A stretch of 64,000 bases of DNA, from the NCBI RefSeq assembly GCF_004803855.2, contig NZ_CP012552.1, forward strand, positions 744,001 through 808,000. Direction: 5' to 3'. Under the pieces are notes generated by a model. That model searched no databases and had not been told where the DNA came from. It saw only the letters and a list, made by a program, of their open reading frames with translations. Source of the DNA: Campylobacter sp. RM16192. Its GTDB lineage: Bacteria; Campylobacterota; Campylobacteria; Campylobacterales; Campylobacteraceae. The translations under genes and the position numbers were made by a program. Positions 37,785-47,573 of the stretch are shown piece by piece. The number at the start of each line of letters is the position of its first letter. The stretch's first letter is position 1.

Positions 37785-38042
37785 ATGGATTATGATATCT
37801 TTGCTCAAAATCCAAGAGATAAATTTTTTGATATTTTATTTAACGCAAACAGAAATTTAGTAGAGAACGAGACTGAAAAACTACTTGAAAGATTTGTGGC
37901 TATGAGCATATATTGCGAGCGTAACGGATTTGATGAAATTCAGCAAAACGCATTCATAGCGCAAAATCAAACTGAAATTCATGAAGGCTTAAATGATATT
38001 TACATCGGACTTAGTGGGGATATTTTAAGTCAAAATGAGTAA
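37785..38042 (+). CDS. DUF2018-family small helical protein (HP0242-like)
   Basis: 85 residues. The pattern NPRDKFFDILFNANRNL followed by paired helices resembles DUF2018, known from H. pylori HP0242, whose dimer is an unusual intertwined, knot-like fold. Function unknown. In H. pylori, as I recall, this gene also lies next to the ispB-hemA-proS-hemC genes, which supports the call. AAAGGA precedes the ATG; 8-base overlap with the next gene. Confidence 0.7.
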   Translation: MDYDIFAQNPRDKFFDILFNANRNLVENETEKLLERFVAMSIYCERNGFDEIQQNAFIAQNQTEIHEGLNDIYIGLSGDILSQNE

Positions 38043-38460
38043 AATACTCTCTGTTTTTTTTATGTTTTTTTTAGCCTTTGCAAATGCCGTTGATTTAGGC
38101 TTTAGCGAACAACATTTGTTTGAGCTTAAAAAGGATGAGTGGGCGAGAGTTTTTGTGACAGAAAAAGGCGCACAGGATCGAGATAGCTTTGAATTTCGAT
38201 GGACTTTGTTCGATAACACAAATATAATTCTTCACACCAGATATCGCAACTATCCTCGTCAGCTTGTTATGTCTCTTAGGCGTGGTTTGAGTCTGTATAA
38301 ACAGAGCTTAATACCGGATTTTAGACAGCCTCCGATGGATATTGCATGGCTATATCTTGAATTTGAAAATTTTAAAGATGGCAAAGGTTTTTTTAAAGTT
38401 TATATAAAAGATGATAAAAAACGTCTTGATGTAGAATTTTTAGATCCTGTAAAGAGGTAG
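38035..38460 (+). CDS. Hypothetical secreted protein (HP0241-like position)
   Basis: 141 residues with a signal peptide (MSKILSVFFMFFLAFANA). The mature part has beta strands rich in aromatic and Arg residues (WARVFVTE, FEFRWTLFDNTN, YPRQLVMSLRRGL). Family not recognised. Conserved placement between the DUF2018 gene and the prenyl synthase suggests a shared envelope role. Overlaps the previous gene by 8 bases; ispB follows 5 bases later. Confidence 0.65.
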   Translation: MSKILSVFFMFFLAFANAVDLGFSEQHLFELKKDEWARVFVTEKGAQDRDSFEFRWTLFDNTNIILHTRYRNYPRQLVMSLRRGLSLYKQSLIPDFRQPPMDIAWLYLEFENFKDGKGFFKVYIKDDKKRLDVEFLDPVKR

Positions 38461-38465
38461 TTAGT

Positions 38466-39359
38466 ATGGATAAAATTGATGAAATAATGTATCAATTTAT
38501 AGATGATCTTGGATATGACCGAGCTAGTGAAATTTTTAGGAATGTTAGCTCAGGTAAAAAGCTTAGATCAAAGTTGCTTTTAAAAATTGCCGGAGAGAGT
38601 GAGGAGAGCCTGAGGTTGTGCGCTATAATAGAGCTTATACACCTTGCAAGCTTGCTTCACGATGATGTGATAGACAATTCTGATACAAGGCGAGGCAAGC
38701 CTAGTATAAATGCTACTTTTGGTACAAAAAGAGCCATAATGCTAGGCGATATACTATATTCTAAAGGTTTTTACGAACTATCCAAATTTGACCCAAAAAT
38801 AGCTCAAAATATCTCAGATGCAGTCTGCAAACTAAGTATAGGCGAGATGATGGATGTGGAGCTATCTAGAGATTTTAATACCGATAAAGAGGCTTATCGC
38901 ACCATGATTTACTATAAAACCGCAGTGCTTATAGAGGCTACTGCTGCGGTAGGTGCAAATTTGACCGGGCTTGATGAGGAAAAATTTAGAAATTATGGTA
39001 AAAATTTGGGATTAGCTTTTCAGCTAGTCGATGATATTTTAGATATTACTCAAGATGCTCAAACTTTGGGTAAGCCTAATCTAAGTGATTTAAAAGAGGG
39101 CAAAGTAACTCTTCCATATATCTATCTTTATGAAAATTTAGGTGATGAGGATAGAGGAAGGCTTATGAATCTTTTTAAAGCGGAGCTAAACACTGCTCAA
39201 ATTGATTGGGTGAAATCTAAAATGTCTAGAACCAGCTCTATAGAACGCTCGATAAAAGAGGCCAAAGAGCTTGGTAAAAAGGCTTTAGAAAGCATAGCTC
39301 AATATAATATTAGTGAACTTGATCATATGGTTAGCAGTATGATCGATAGGGAATTTTAA
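38466..39359 (+). CDS. ispB: Polyprenyl diphosphate synthase (octaprenyl-type)
   Basis: Extends farnesyl diphosphate with isopentenyl units to make the quinone side chain. First aspartate-rich motif LLHDDVID (Asp66, Asp67, Asp70), second VDDILDIT (Asp189, Asp190, Asp193), plus GEMMDVELS. 297 residues. Chain length cannot be read safely; the gene order with hemA suggests the menaquinone tail enzyme. It overlaps hemA by one base. Confidence 0.93.
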   Translation: MDKIDEIMYQFIDDLGYDRASEIFRNVSSGKKLRSKLLLKIAGESEESLRLCAIIELIHLASLLHDDVIDNSDTRRGKPSINATFGTKRAIMLGDILYSKGFYELSKFDPKIAQNISDAVCKLSIGEMMDVELSRDFNTDKEAYRTMIYYKTAVLIEATAAVGANLTGLDEEKFRNYGKNLGLAFQLVDDILDITQDAQTLGKPNLSDLKEGKVTLPYIYLYENLGDEDRGRLMNLFKAELNTAQIDWVKSKMSRTSSIERSIKEAKELGKKALESIAQYNISELDHMVSSMIDREF

Positions 39360-40651
39360 TGCATTATACAAGCGTAAGTTTTACACATAAAAATACTGAT
39401 ATTTCAGTTAGAGAGAGGCTTTCGTTTTCTAATATAGAGAGAAAGACAGAAATTTTAAGGCTCTTAAATTCAAGCCAAAATATTAATGAATGTATGGTTT
39501 TAAATACCTGCAATAGAGTCGAAATTATCGCTAGCGTAAAGGAGATAGAGGGAGCTAGTAAGCATATAATATCCTGTATATCTCTGCTTTGCGGTATAGA
39601 TTATGAGGAGCTTTACACTAGAGCCGATATATATGAAGATAACGGGGCTATTCACCATTTATTCGCCGTAGCAAGCTCTCTTGATAGCTTAGTTATAGGC
39701 GAGACTCAGATAGCAGGACAATTAAAAGAGGCTTTTAAATTCGCTTACGCAAACGGAAATTGCGGAATGAAGCTTGGTAGAGCCATAGAAGCGGCTTTTA
39801 AGTGTGCTGCAGAGGTTAGAAATAAGACTGAAATTTCTAAAAATCCAGTATCTGTTTCAAGCGTGGCGGCTCAAAAAGCAAAAGAGATGTTTGACGGTAA
39901 TATTAATGGAATGGTTGCCGTAATAGTAGGCGCAGGAGAGATGGCAGAGCTTGCCGCAAAGCATATCATAAGTAGCGGTGCCAGAGTAATAATCCTTGGT
40001 AGGAATATCGCCAAAGCAAAAGTTTTATCTATGTCATTAGGCGATAATAACGAATATGATTCTATTGAAAATTTAAAAGATTATATCAATAAATATCAGC
40101 TTATATTTTCTGCTACGGCTTCGCCATATCCTGTAATACTTGATTCGATGATAGAAAAAAGAGAGTTTGATAGATATTTTTTTGATATCGCGGTACCTAG
40201 AGATATAGCTGTAACTCCTAGTGAAAATATTAAAATTTATGCAGTCGATGATCTAAAGGAGATCGTGAGTAGAAATTTAGCTCTCAGAGAGGAACAGGCG
40301 CAGATAGCTTATACTATCGTAGGAAGAAATACGACACACTTCTTTAGACACCTTAGAGAGCTTGCTATCACTCCTGTTATAAAAGGTATTAGAGAGCAGG
40401 CTAAAGAGTGCGCTCAAAAAGAGCTTGAAAAGGCTATTAAAAAGGGCTATTTAAAGCATAGCGATCATGATGAAGCATATAAGCTGATTCATCAAGTTTT
40501 TAAGGCATTTTTACATGCGCCTACTATGAAATTAAAATCTTTGGCAGATGATAGCAACTCCGAAAATATAATAAAATTTACAAAAAATGTCTTTGATATA
40601 AAGAACCACACACATATTGAGGATGGCGAATTTGAATGGGAGAGTGAGTAG
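39359..40651 (+). CDS. hemA: Glutamyl-tRNA reductase
   Basis: First step of heme synthesis by the C5 route: reduces Glu-tRNA to glutamate-1-semialdehyde. Catalytic Cys51 in [27 protein letters not shown] in the catalytic domain, [13 protein letters not shown] as NADPH-binding segment. 430 residues, normal. Overlaps ispB and proS by one base each. Confidence 0.97.
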   Translation: MHYTSVSFTHKNTDISVRERLSFSNIERKTEILRLLNSSQNINECMVLNTCNRVEIIASVKEIEGASKHIISCISLLCGIDYEELYTRADIYEDNGAIHHLFAVASSLDSLVIGETQIAGQLKEAFKFAYANGNCGMKLGRAIEAAFKCAAEVRNKTEISKNPVSVSSVAAQKAKEMFDGNINGMVAVIVGAGEMAELAAKHIISSGARVIILGRNIAKAKVLSMSLGDNNEYDSIENLKDYINKYQLIFSATASPYPVILDSMIEKREFDRYFFDIAVPRDIAVTPSENIKIYAVDDLKEIVSRNLALREEQAQIAYTIVGRNTTHFFRHLRELAITPVIKGIREQAKECAQKELEKAIKKGYLKHSDHDEAYKLIHQVFKAFLHAPTMKLKSLADDSNSENIIKFTKNVFDIKNHTHIEDGEFEWESE

Positions 40652-42354
40652 TGAGATTTTCTAGACTTTATGTACCGACTTTGAAAGAGGCTCCAAAGGA
40701 TGCTAGCTTGCCGAGTCATAAATTTTTGTTAAGAGCGGGATTTATAGAGCAAACCGGAAGTGGGCTTTATAACTTTTTGCCACTTGGTAAAATCGTGCTT
40801 GATAAGATAAGAAACGTAGTAAAAGATGAGATGGATAACGCCGGAGCTCAAGAGGTAACGATGAGTGTTGTTACTGCTGGTGAACTATGGAAAGAGAGTG
40901 GACGATTTGATGTGTTTGGTAAGGAGCTTTTGAGATTTAAAGATCGTAAAGACAATGATTTTGTAATAAGTCCTACCAACGAAGAGGCTGTAGTGGCTCT
41001 TGTGCGCGGCAAAATTACTAGCTACAAGCAGCTGCCGCTAAATTTGTATCAGATTAATACTAAATTTAGAGATGAGGCCAGACCGCGCTTTGGACTGCTT
41101 AGAGGGCGAGAATTTTTGATGAAAGATGCTTATAGCTTCCACGCTAACGAAGAGGATTTAAAGCGCGAATTTGATCTCATGGAAGAGACATATTCTAGAA
41201 TTTTTACCCGTTTGGGGCTAAATTTCCGTGCGGTTGAGGCAGATAGCGGAGCTATCGGAGGAAGCGGAAGCAAGGAATTTATGGTTCTAGCAGATAACGG
41301 AGAGGATGATATATTGGTGTGCTCTTGCTGTAAATACGCAGCAAATATAGAAGCTGCTAAAAGACAAAAGCGAACTAGCGATACCGAAAGGCCTGAAGCC
41401 GATGCGAGCAAATTTTATACTCCTAACGCAACAACCATAAAGGACATAGCTGAGTTTTTTAGGGTTAGCGAATTTTATACCATAAAAGCGGTGATAAAAA
41501 AGGCTATTTATAAAGATGAAGAAAAGGTTGTGGTCTTTTTCATTCGCGGCGATGACGAGCTTCAAGAGGTGAAGGCGACCAATGCATGCGGCGCGCTTGA
41601 GATAACGGATGCTAGTGAAGAAGAGATAAGCAAAGTCGGTCTTGTGACTGGATTTTGCGGACCGGTTGGGCTTCATGGTGTTGAGTTTTTTATCGATAGA
41701 GAGCTTGAGGGCGAAACTCAGATGATATGCGGTGCAAACGAGAAAGACTACCACTTCGTAGGAGTTAGCGTTAGCAACTTTAATAGCGACCGCTTTAAAG
41801 ACCTTGTTGCGGTAAAAGAGGGTGATAGATGTCCGCACTGCGCTGGAAAACTCAGCGTTAGCAAAGGCATTGAAGTTGGACACATCTTTCAGCTTGGACA
41901 GAAGTATTCAGCCGCGATGAATGCAACTTTCCTTGATGAAAATGGTAAAGCAAAGCCGTTTTATATGGGGTGTTATGGTATCGGAGTTAGCCGCTTGGTA
42001 GCCGTTATGTGTGAGGCTAGTTATGATGAAAAAGGAATTATTTGGAATAAACAAACAGCGCCTTTTGAAGTAGAGATCATAATCTCCAATTTAAAAGATG
42101 AAGCTGGGGTGAAATTTGCAAATGAGCTTTATAATGAGCTTAGAAGCTTTGGAATTTCAGCTTTACTTGATGATAGAAACGAGAGATTTGGTGTCAAGAT
42201 GAATGACTATGAGCTTATAGGAATTCCTTATGCTGTAGTTGTTGGCAAAGGACTTGAAAACGGCGAAGTTGAGATGATAAAACGAGACGGGTTAGAAAAG
42301 ACAGTAGTTAATAAAGATAAAATCTTAGACGCTATTAGAGAGGTTTTATGCTAA
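40651..42354 (+). CDS. proS: Prolyl-tRNA synthetase (bacterial type)
   Basis: Charges tRNA-Pro. Class II motifs: motif 1 around [13 protein letters not shown], motif 2 [20 protein letters not shown], motif 3 [13 protein letters not shown]. The YbaK-like editing insertion (about 230-395) is present, followed by the anticodon-binding domain from about 470. GTG start overlapping hemA's TAG by one base. Length 567 is normal. Confidence 0.98.
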   Translation: MRFSRLYVPTLKEAPKDASLPSHKFLLRAGFIEQTGSGLYNFLPLGKIVLDKIRNVVKDEMDNAGAQEVTMSVVTAGELWKESGRFDVFGKELLRFKDRKDNDFVISPTNEEAVVALVRGKITSYKQLPLNLYQINTKFRDEARPRFGLLRGREFLMKDAYSFHANEEDLKREFDLMEETYSRIFTRLGLNFRAVEADSGAIGGSGSKEFMVLADNGEDDILVCSCCKYAANIEAAKRQKRTSDTERPEADASKFYTPNATTIKDIAEFFRVSEFYTIKAVIKKAIYKDEEKVVVFFIRGDDELQEVKATNACGALEITDASEEEISKVGLVTGFCGPVGLHGVEFFIDRELEGETQMICGANEKDYHFVGVSVSNFNSDRFKDLVAVKEGDRCPHCAGKLSVSKGIEVGHIFQLGQKYSAAMNATFLDENGKAKPFYMGCYGIGVSRLVAVMCEASYDEKGIIWNKQTAPFEVEIIISNLKDEAGVKFANELYNELRSFGISALLDDRNERFGVKMNDYELIGIPYAVVVGKGLENGEVEMIKRDGLEKTVVNKDKILDAIREVLC

Positions 42355-42776
42355 GAAGATTGTTTTTGCCATATATCATTATTGAGATGTTTGCATTATA
42401 CCTTTTTGTCAATAAATACGGTTTTTTTAACTTTGTTTTAGAAGTTATATTGACTGCAATTTTAGGCTCTGTTATTATGTTTAGAGTAGGATTTGTTCAG
42501 TTTTTTTCAAGAGCTATGTTTATAAGAGTTAGTGATATTTTCGGAGCTTTAGGGATAGCTATAGGTGGATTTTTTATACTTATTCCTGGACTTGTGAGCG
42601 ATTTTTTGGGTATAGCTATATTAATTTTATCTATGTTTACGATTTTTAAAAATTTGAATAATACTAAAAATTATAGTGAATTTAAATCAAGAAGCAAAGA
42701 GACCAAAAATAGCGAAAATATCGATATTATAGATGTTGAAATTGTTGAAGAGAGTAAAACTATAAAAAATTATTAA
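42348..42776 (+). CDS. fxsA: FxsA-family membrane protein
   Basis: 142 residues, four hydrophobic segments, polar C-terminal tail. [17 protein letters not shown] is the FxsA signature (IPG..TD.LG). FxsA was named for relieving exclusion of phage T7 in F-plasmid E. coli; its normal job is unknown. The start lies 7 bases inside proS. C. jejuni has a membrane protein in this place, as I recall. Confidence 0.82.
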   Translation: MLRRLFLPYIIIEMFALYLFVNKYGFFNFVLEVILTAILGSVIMFRVGFVQFFSRAMFIRVSDIFGALGIAIGGFFILIPGLVSDFLGIAILILSMFTIFKNLNNTKNYSEFKSRSKETKNSENIDIIDVEIVEESKTIKNY

Positions 42777-42785
42777 AGGCGAATA

Positions 42786-43721
42786 ATGAAAAATTTAAAA
42801 ATAGCGACAAGAAAAAGTATCCTAGCTATGTGGCAAAGCGAGCATATCAAGGCTAAAATTTTAGAATTTCATAAAGATATAGATGTAGAGCTTGTCGGCA
42901 TGAAGACAAAGGGTGATGTTATACTTGATACTCCGCTTGCCAAGATCGGCGGCAAGGGGCTTTTTACCAAAGAGCTTGAAGATAGCATGCTAAAAGGCGA
43001 AACTCATATCGCGGTTCATAGCCTAAAAGATGTGCCTGTGGCTTTTCCCGATGGGCTTGTGCTTGCTGCAATCTGCTCCCGTGAAGATGTGCGCGACGCT
43101 ATGATAAGCGAAAAATTTGCTAAATTTGAAGATCTGCCTAAGGGTGCCAAAGTAGGAACCACGAGCCTTAGACGTAAGATGCAGCTTTTAAGGATGAGAC
43201 CGGATCTTGAGATCATCTCGCTTAGAGGAAACGTCCAAACTAGGCTAAGAAAGCTAAGAGAGGGCGAATTTGACGCGATCATCCTAGCTATGGCAGGCAT
43301 AAACCGTCTAAATTTAAAAGATGAGGTTAAATTTATCTATCCTTTTGAGCTAGATCAAATGATACCCGCGATGGGGCAGGGTGCGCTTGGGATAGAGGCT
43401 GTTGATAGCGAAGAAATTTTAAAATCGATAGAGTTCTTGCGTGATGAAAGAGCCGTTATAGAAACAACAGTGGAGCGTGACTTCGTGACGTTGCTTGAAG
43501 GCGGGTGTCAGGTGCCTATCGGCATAAACGCAAAGCTTGATAAAGAGCAAATCCATATAAATGCTATTGTGGGACTTCCTGATGGAAGCGAGGTTTTGCA
43601 AAAGAGTTTAAGCGTGCAAAAGAGCGAATTTGCAAATGTGGGCAAAGAGCTTGCGCGTGAATTTATCGCTCGCGGTGCAAAAGAGCTTTTAAAGCGCGCT
43701 GAGGAGATGGCAAATATATAA
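42786..43721 (+). CDS. hemC: Hydroxymethylbilane synthase
   Basis: Joins four porphobilinogen units to hydroxymethylbilane. KIATRKSILAMWQ at the start, catalytic Asp82 in HSLKDVP, TSLRRKMQL, SLRGNVQTRL, and Cys241 in EGGCQVPIG, which holds the dipyrromethane cofactor. 311 residues. End of the operon; its stop codon lies in the loop and stem of a terminator-like hairpin. Confidence 0.97.
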   Translation: MKNLKIATRKSILAMWQSEHIKAKILEFHKDIDVELVGMKTKGDVILDTPLAKIGGKGLFTKELEDSMLKGETHIAVHSLKDVPVAFPDGLVLAAICSREDVRDAMISEKFAKFEDLPKGAKVGTTSLRRKMQLLRMRPDLEIISLRGNVQTRLRKLREGEFDAIILAMAGINRLNLKDEVKFIYPFELDQMIPAMGQGALGIEAVDSEEILKSIEFLRDERAVIETTVERDFVTLLEGGCQVPIGINAKLDKEQIHINAIVGLPDGSEVLQKSLSVQKSEFANVGKELAREFIARGAKELLKRAEEMANI

Positions 43722-43730
43722 TTTGCCATC
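43706..43730. terminator. Hairpin overlapping the hemC stop
   Basis: GATGGCAAAT (43706-43715) and ATTTGCCATC (43721-43730) form a perfect 10-bp stem with a 5-base loop, between convergent hemC and the transferase gene. No T-run, so strength is uncertain. Confidence 0.5.
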
Positions 43731-43742
43731 AACTATTATAAT

Positions 43743-45395
43743 TTACTCTTTGCTTGCCGCCTTTAGATAATCATAAATATAACTTTTGTAACTTTTTATA
43801 AGGTTTTTGTCTTTACAATCGTCCACATTACCGCAAATTTTTCTCATTGCATAATTTGCTTTAAAAAACTCATTTGGTTTGATTTGTGCAAGCTCTAACA
43901 ATACGCTCGGCATTAAAGATAACTCACCTAGGTCATATTCAAAATTACTATTTATATTATCTATATCATTGCTTGCTTTTACATAAAAACCAGTGACTGT
44001 CATCGGGTCTTTAAAATTCAAGTTTAAATCATTGCTGTTTAAACCCATGTTTCCCTGGTGGTCTCCAAAATATGCAAATATATAAGGATGATTTGTCTCT
44101 TTCATAAAATCATCAAAACTTATTACAGCCTTACTGAGTCTTAATTGCCTTTGATAGTAATCTGTTAGTTTTAAAGATTGAGAACTATTGTAAAACTTTT
44201 CAAGATCAAAATCAACTTTTTTTGCTCTATTGTAAGGCGCGTGTTCATCTATAGTTAGCATATATATAAAAAGAGGTTGCTTATCTTTGTATTTTTCAAA
44301 TAGTTTTTTTACACAGTCTCCCATCTGTATAGATGATATGTTTTTTAGTTTTTTTATCTTGTTGCCAGCTCCATCACATCCCAATTGACTAGGATGAACA
44401 TACTCATCTATTCCAAAATTATCATACGCATTTTTTGAGTTGTAAGCGCTACCTGGATATGGATTTAATGCTACGTTATAGTATCCGTGATCTTTTAGAA
44501 TTTTTGGTAGAGAGTATTCTATATGTGGTGCAACATATTGAAAGACCAAGGATGAATTTGCACTAAATTCATCAGGACTTAGCCCTGTAAGAACTTCAAA
44601 TTCAGATTTCCAAGTTTTGCCACCAAATGTGTGAACTCTATTCATTGTTTTAAATTTAAAATCTCCTTTAAACATATCAGGTTGGCTTAGTCCACCCTTA
44701 TAAAAAGAGGCGTCAATAGTGCTTTCGGCTAGCCATAAAATGATATTTGGTTTTAAGTTAGAATATTTATATTCAGAAACAGATTGTAATTTTTCTTTAA
44801 AAATATGATAACTATTTTCAAATGTTGGACTTGTGTATTTTAATTCTGTTCCTTTTCCTATAGTCATTGATATATTCATATATGTTGCTTTGAGTTCTGG
44901 AAATGTATTAAGCCAAGCATTTTTTACTTTTTCTGAAGTTGTTAATTGATTGTGTGTAAATAATAATATTGCTATTATTGACAAACTTGCAATTCTAAAC
45001 TTAAAATTTAACTTTTTGTGTTCTGAGTAGGCAAGTATACCAAATACAATTATTGATATAATTACAAAAACAGCTAATGCAATCTCTTTAAAGTCTATCA
45101 AGATATCCCAGTTTTCATAATTAAGATAGACTAAAAAATCATTTGCAAAGAGTGCTTTTCTATAAAAATAGAGGCTTAAACGGTTTATCATAAATAATAC
45201 AAACATAATAATTGATGCAAAATTTAAGCTTCTTAGCCATTGTCCACTAATTGAAAGCATAGTAAAAAATAAAATCATAAATTGCAATAATCCAAAAAAC
45301 ATAGCAAAAACAGTTTCTTTATAATTAAGTATAAATATCATTGATACTATAAAAAATATTGCAGTTAAACAGTAAGATATATACTTTTTTTTCAT
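43743..45395 (-). CDS. LTA-synthase-type membrane sulfatase/transferase
   Basis: A 550-residue enzyme of the alkaline phosphatase/sulfatase superfamily. Five hydrophobic helices (residues 5-150), then an extracytoplasmic catalytic domain with Glu224 (WLAEST), nucleophile Thr261 (GGKTWKSEF), His385 (IDEHAPY) and Asp445-His446 (FGDHQGN). The GKT-x2-SEF context resembles LtaS phosphoglycerol transferases more than EptA/EptC. It could add phosphoglycerol or phosphoethanolamine to a surface glycan. It runs against the heme operon and hence breaks the hemC-ubiD order recalled for C. jejuni; its codons are strikingly AT-rich. Confidence 0.8.
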   Translation of the reverse strand: MKKKYISYCLTAIFFIVSMIFILNYKETVFAMFFGLLQFMILFFTMLSISGQWLRSLNFASIIMFVLFMINRLSLYFYRKALFANDFLVYLNYENWDILIDFKEIALAVFVIISIIVFGILAYSEHKKLNFKFRIASLSIIAILLFTHNQLTTSEKVKNAWLNTFPELKATYMNISMTIGKGTELKYTSPTFENSYHIFKEKLQSVSEYKYSNLKPNIILWLAESTIDASFYKGGLSQPDMFKGDFKFKTMNRVHTFGGKTWKSEFEVLTGLSPDEFSANSSLVFQYVAPHIEYSLPKILKDHGYYNVALNPYPGSAYNSKNAYDNFGIDEYVHPSQLGCDGAGNKIKKLKNISSIQMGDCVKKLFEKYKDKQPLFIYMLTIDEHAPYNRAKKVDFDLEKFYNSSQSLKLTDYYQRQLRLSKAVISFDDFMKETNHPYIFAYFGDHQGNMGLNSNDLNLNFKDPMTVTGFYVKASNDIDNINSNFEYDLGELSLMPSVLLELAQIKPNEFFKANYAMRKICGNVDDCKDKNLIKSYKSYIYDYLKAASKE

Positions 45396-45429
45396 AATAT
45401 TTGTCCTGTGGTCAAAAAAATTTTTCTGC

Positions 45430-45435
45430 TATAAT
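45430..45435 (+). promoter_or_regulatory. Possible -10 box for ubiD
   Basis: TATAAT about 100 bases before the ubiD ATG, in the gap divergent from the transferase gene. Confidence 0.35.
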
Positions 45436-45535
45436 ATCATAAATTTTAAGCAAGCAAAATCTATTTTGAAGTTTTTATTATATTAATATGCTGTTCTATA
45501 TACGAAATATATAATAGTTATTAAAAAGGAAATTT

Positions 45536-47350
45536 ATGCAAAAATACATCGATCTGTTAAAACAACATAATCTCCTAAAAATCATCGATAAGCCCGTAGA
45601 TATCGACCTTGAGATAGCGCACGCCAGTTATATTGAGGTAAAAAAAGATGATAGCAAGGCACTGCTTTTTACAAATCCGGTTTGTAAAAAATCAGGACGC
45701 AAATTTGCTCCCGTGCTTACTAATATATTTGGCAGTTTTGAGGCTACGAAGCTTATTTTTGGCGTGGAGCCTGACGCGGTGGCGGATGAAATTTCAGCTT
45801 TGCTAAAGCCAAAAAAACCTAAAAATTTCTCAGAAAAGCTAAATTTTGCCAGCTATCTTTTTGGGATGAGAAAAATTTTTACCAAAAGATTAAGCGGTGA
45901 GGGCGAGTGCCAGCAAGTTAAGTTTAAAGGCGATGAGGCTGATCTTTTTAGTCTGCCTGTGCTTAAGACTTGGGAGCTTGACGGAGGCGCGTTTATAACC
46001 ATGGGGCAGGTTTATACTCAAAGCCTTGATGGAGAGCTTCAAAATTTAGGCATGTATCGCTTGCAAATTTATGATAAAAATCGCCTTGGCATGCACTGGC
46101 AGATCCACAAAGACGGCGCAAATTTCTTTAACGAGTATAAGCGCGCTGGCAAGAAAATGCCTGTGTCTGTGGCTATCGGTGGCGATCCGCTTTATATCTG
46201 GTGCGGTCAGACTCCGCTCCCAAAGGGAATTTTTGAGCTACTTCTTTACGGTTTTATCCGCAAATCACCTGCAAAACTCGTTAAATCTATTACTAATGAA
46301 ATTTACGTTCCACATGATGCCGATTTTGTGATAGAGGGTTTTGTGGATACCGACAAGACCGAGCTTGAAGGTCCATTTGGCGATCATACCGGCTTTTATA
46401 CGCCGATTGAACCATTCCCTGTGATGGAAGTTACGGCTATTACGCACAAACGTGAGCCGATTTTCCATGCGACAGTTGTCGGCAAGCCCCCTCTTGAAGA
46501 TAAATACATGGGCTGGGCTACGGGACGAATTTTCCTTCCGCTTCTTAAAACTACCGTGCCTGAGCTAATTGACTATGATATGCCTGAAAATGGCGTCTTT
46601 CACAACCTTATCTTAGCTAAGCTTGAAGTGCTCTATCCAGGACATGCTAAGCAGGCTATGCATGCGTTTTGGGGAGTTGGGCAGATGAGTTTCGTTAAGC
46701 ATGCGGTGTTTGTTGATGAGAGCGCGCCAAAGCTTACCGACTACGCAAAATTTAGCGAATTTGTACTAAACCGCCTTGGAGTAAAAAGCCTTCTTATAAC
46801 CGAAGGAGTTTGTGACCAGCTTGATCACGCTAGCCCTAACTCTTGCTTTGGCGGCAAGCTTGGCATAGACGCGACTGAAGATTTTAGCGAAGGCGAGATA
46901 AATCTCATAGGCGATGAGGAGTTGCTTACTAAATTTAAAGACATGGACAAAGATGTGCTTGAGCTAAGGCAGTTTATGACGCATACAAAATGCCCGATTT
47001 GTGTTATCAAATACGCTAAAAATCGCCACGTAAAGCTTGCTTTTGAAGAGCTACTTGCGCTTAAAGAGCACTTTAAGCTACTTGTGTTTGTTGGTATGGA
47101 AAACTATCTTGAAAATCCTTACATGCTTGTTTGGCGAGTCACAAATAATATCGATGCACAGCGTGACATCTACTATACAAAAAGCGGAGTTATATGTATA
47201 GACGCAACGCCAAAAAGTAAGCTTGACGGCTACACAAGAGAGTGGCCAAAACAAACTGACTGCACACGCGAAGTTGTAAATAGTCTCATCGAGCGCGGTA
47301 TCGTTGAAAATGATGAGAAGCTATTTAATAAATTTGAGATATTTGGATAG
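45536..47350 (+). CDS. ubiD: UbiD-family prenylated-FMN decarboxylase
   Basis: Non-oxidative decarboxylase of aromatic acids that needs prenylated FMN made by UbiX. 604 residues. Conserved parts include MGQVYTQSLDGELQNLGMYR, MHWQIHKDG, EGPFGDHTGFYTP and HATVVGKPPLEDKYMG. As Campylobacter makes menaquinone through futalosine, this protein probably decarboxylates the dihydroxynaphthoate intermediate; that is inference. Good AAAGGA upstream. A hairpin follows the stop. Confidence 0.9.
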   Translation: MQKYIDLLKQHNLLKIIDKPVDIDLEIAHASYIEVKKDDSKALLFTNPVCKKSGRKFAPVLTNIFGSFEATKLIFGVEPDAVADEISALLKPKKPKNFSEKLNFASYLFGMRKIFTKRLSGEGECQQVKFKGDEADLFSLPVLKTWELDGGAFITMGQVYTQSLDGELQNLGMYRLQIYDKNRLGMHWQIHKDGANFFNEYKRAGKKMPVSVAIGGDPLYIWCGQTPLPKGIFELLLYGFIRKSPAKLVKSITNEIYVPHDADFVIEGFVDTDKTELEGPFGDHTGFYTPIEPFPVMEVTAITHKREPIFHATVVGKPPLEDKYMGWATGRIFLPLLKTTVPELIDYDMPENGVFHNLILAKLEVLYPGHAKQAMHAFWGVGQMSFVKHAVFVDESAPKLTDYAKFSEFVLNRLGVKSLLITEGVCDQLDHASPNSCFGGKLGIDATEDFSEGEINLIGDEELLTKFKDMDKDVLELRQFMTHTKCPICVIKYAKNRHVKLAFEELLALKEHFKLLVFVGMENYLENPYMLVWRVTNNIDAQRDIYYTKSGVICIDATPKSKLDGYTREWPKQTDCTREVVNSLIERGIVENDEKLFNKFEIFG

Positions 47351-47358
47351 TCTGTATC

Positions 47359-47393
47359 GCTTAAACCGGTTTTAAAGCAAGGCTGGTTTAAGC
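47359..47393 (+). terminator. Terminator after ubiD
   Basis: GCTTAAACC (47359-47367) pairs with GGTTTAAGC (47385-47393) and AAATTTTATATTT follows. It separates ubiD from the liv genes. Confidence 0.6.
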
Positions 47394-47539
47394 AAATTTT
47401 ATATTTAAAATTTTAAATACACTATAAAATGTTACTAAAAGTTATCATTTTTGTATATAGTTGAGTAAATTCTAAACTAATCAACATTTAAAATCATACT
47501 AATTAATCCAAAAATACCCATTTACTCTTAGAAATGTAA

Positions 47540-47545
47540 TATAAT
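47540..47545 (+). promoter_or_regulatory. -10 box of the liv operon
   Basis: TATAAT 28 bases before livJ. The 223-base gap upstream is otherwise AT-rich with the ubiD terminator at its left end. Confidence 0.6.
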
Positions 47546-47573
47546 GTAACACATAAATTATTAAGGAGTATAA

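Noticed and set aside
47394-47573. Possible leader peptide or riboswitch before livJ
   Set aside because: No short frame rich in Leu, Ile or Val codons with a ribosome site, and no alternative terminator pair, was seen.
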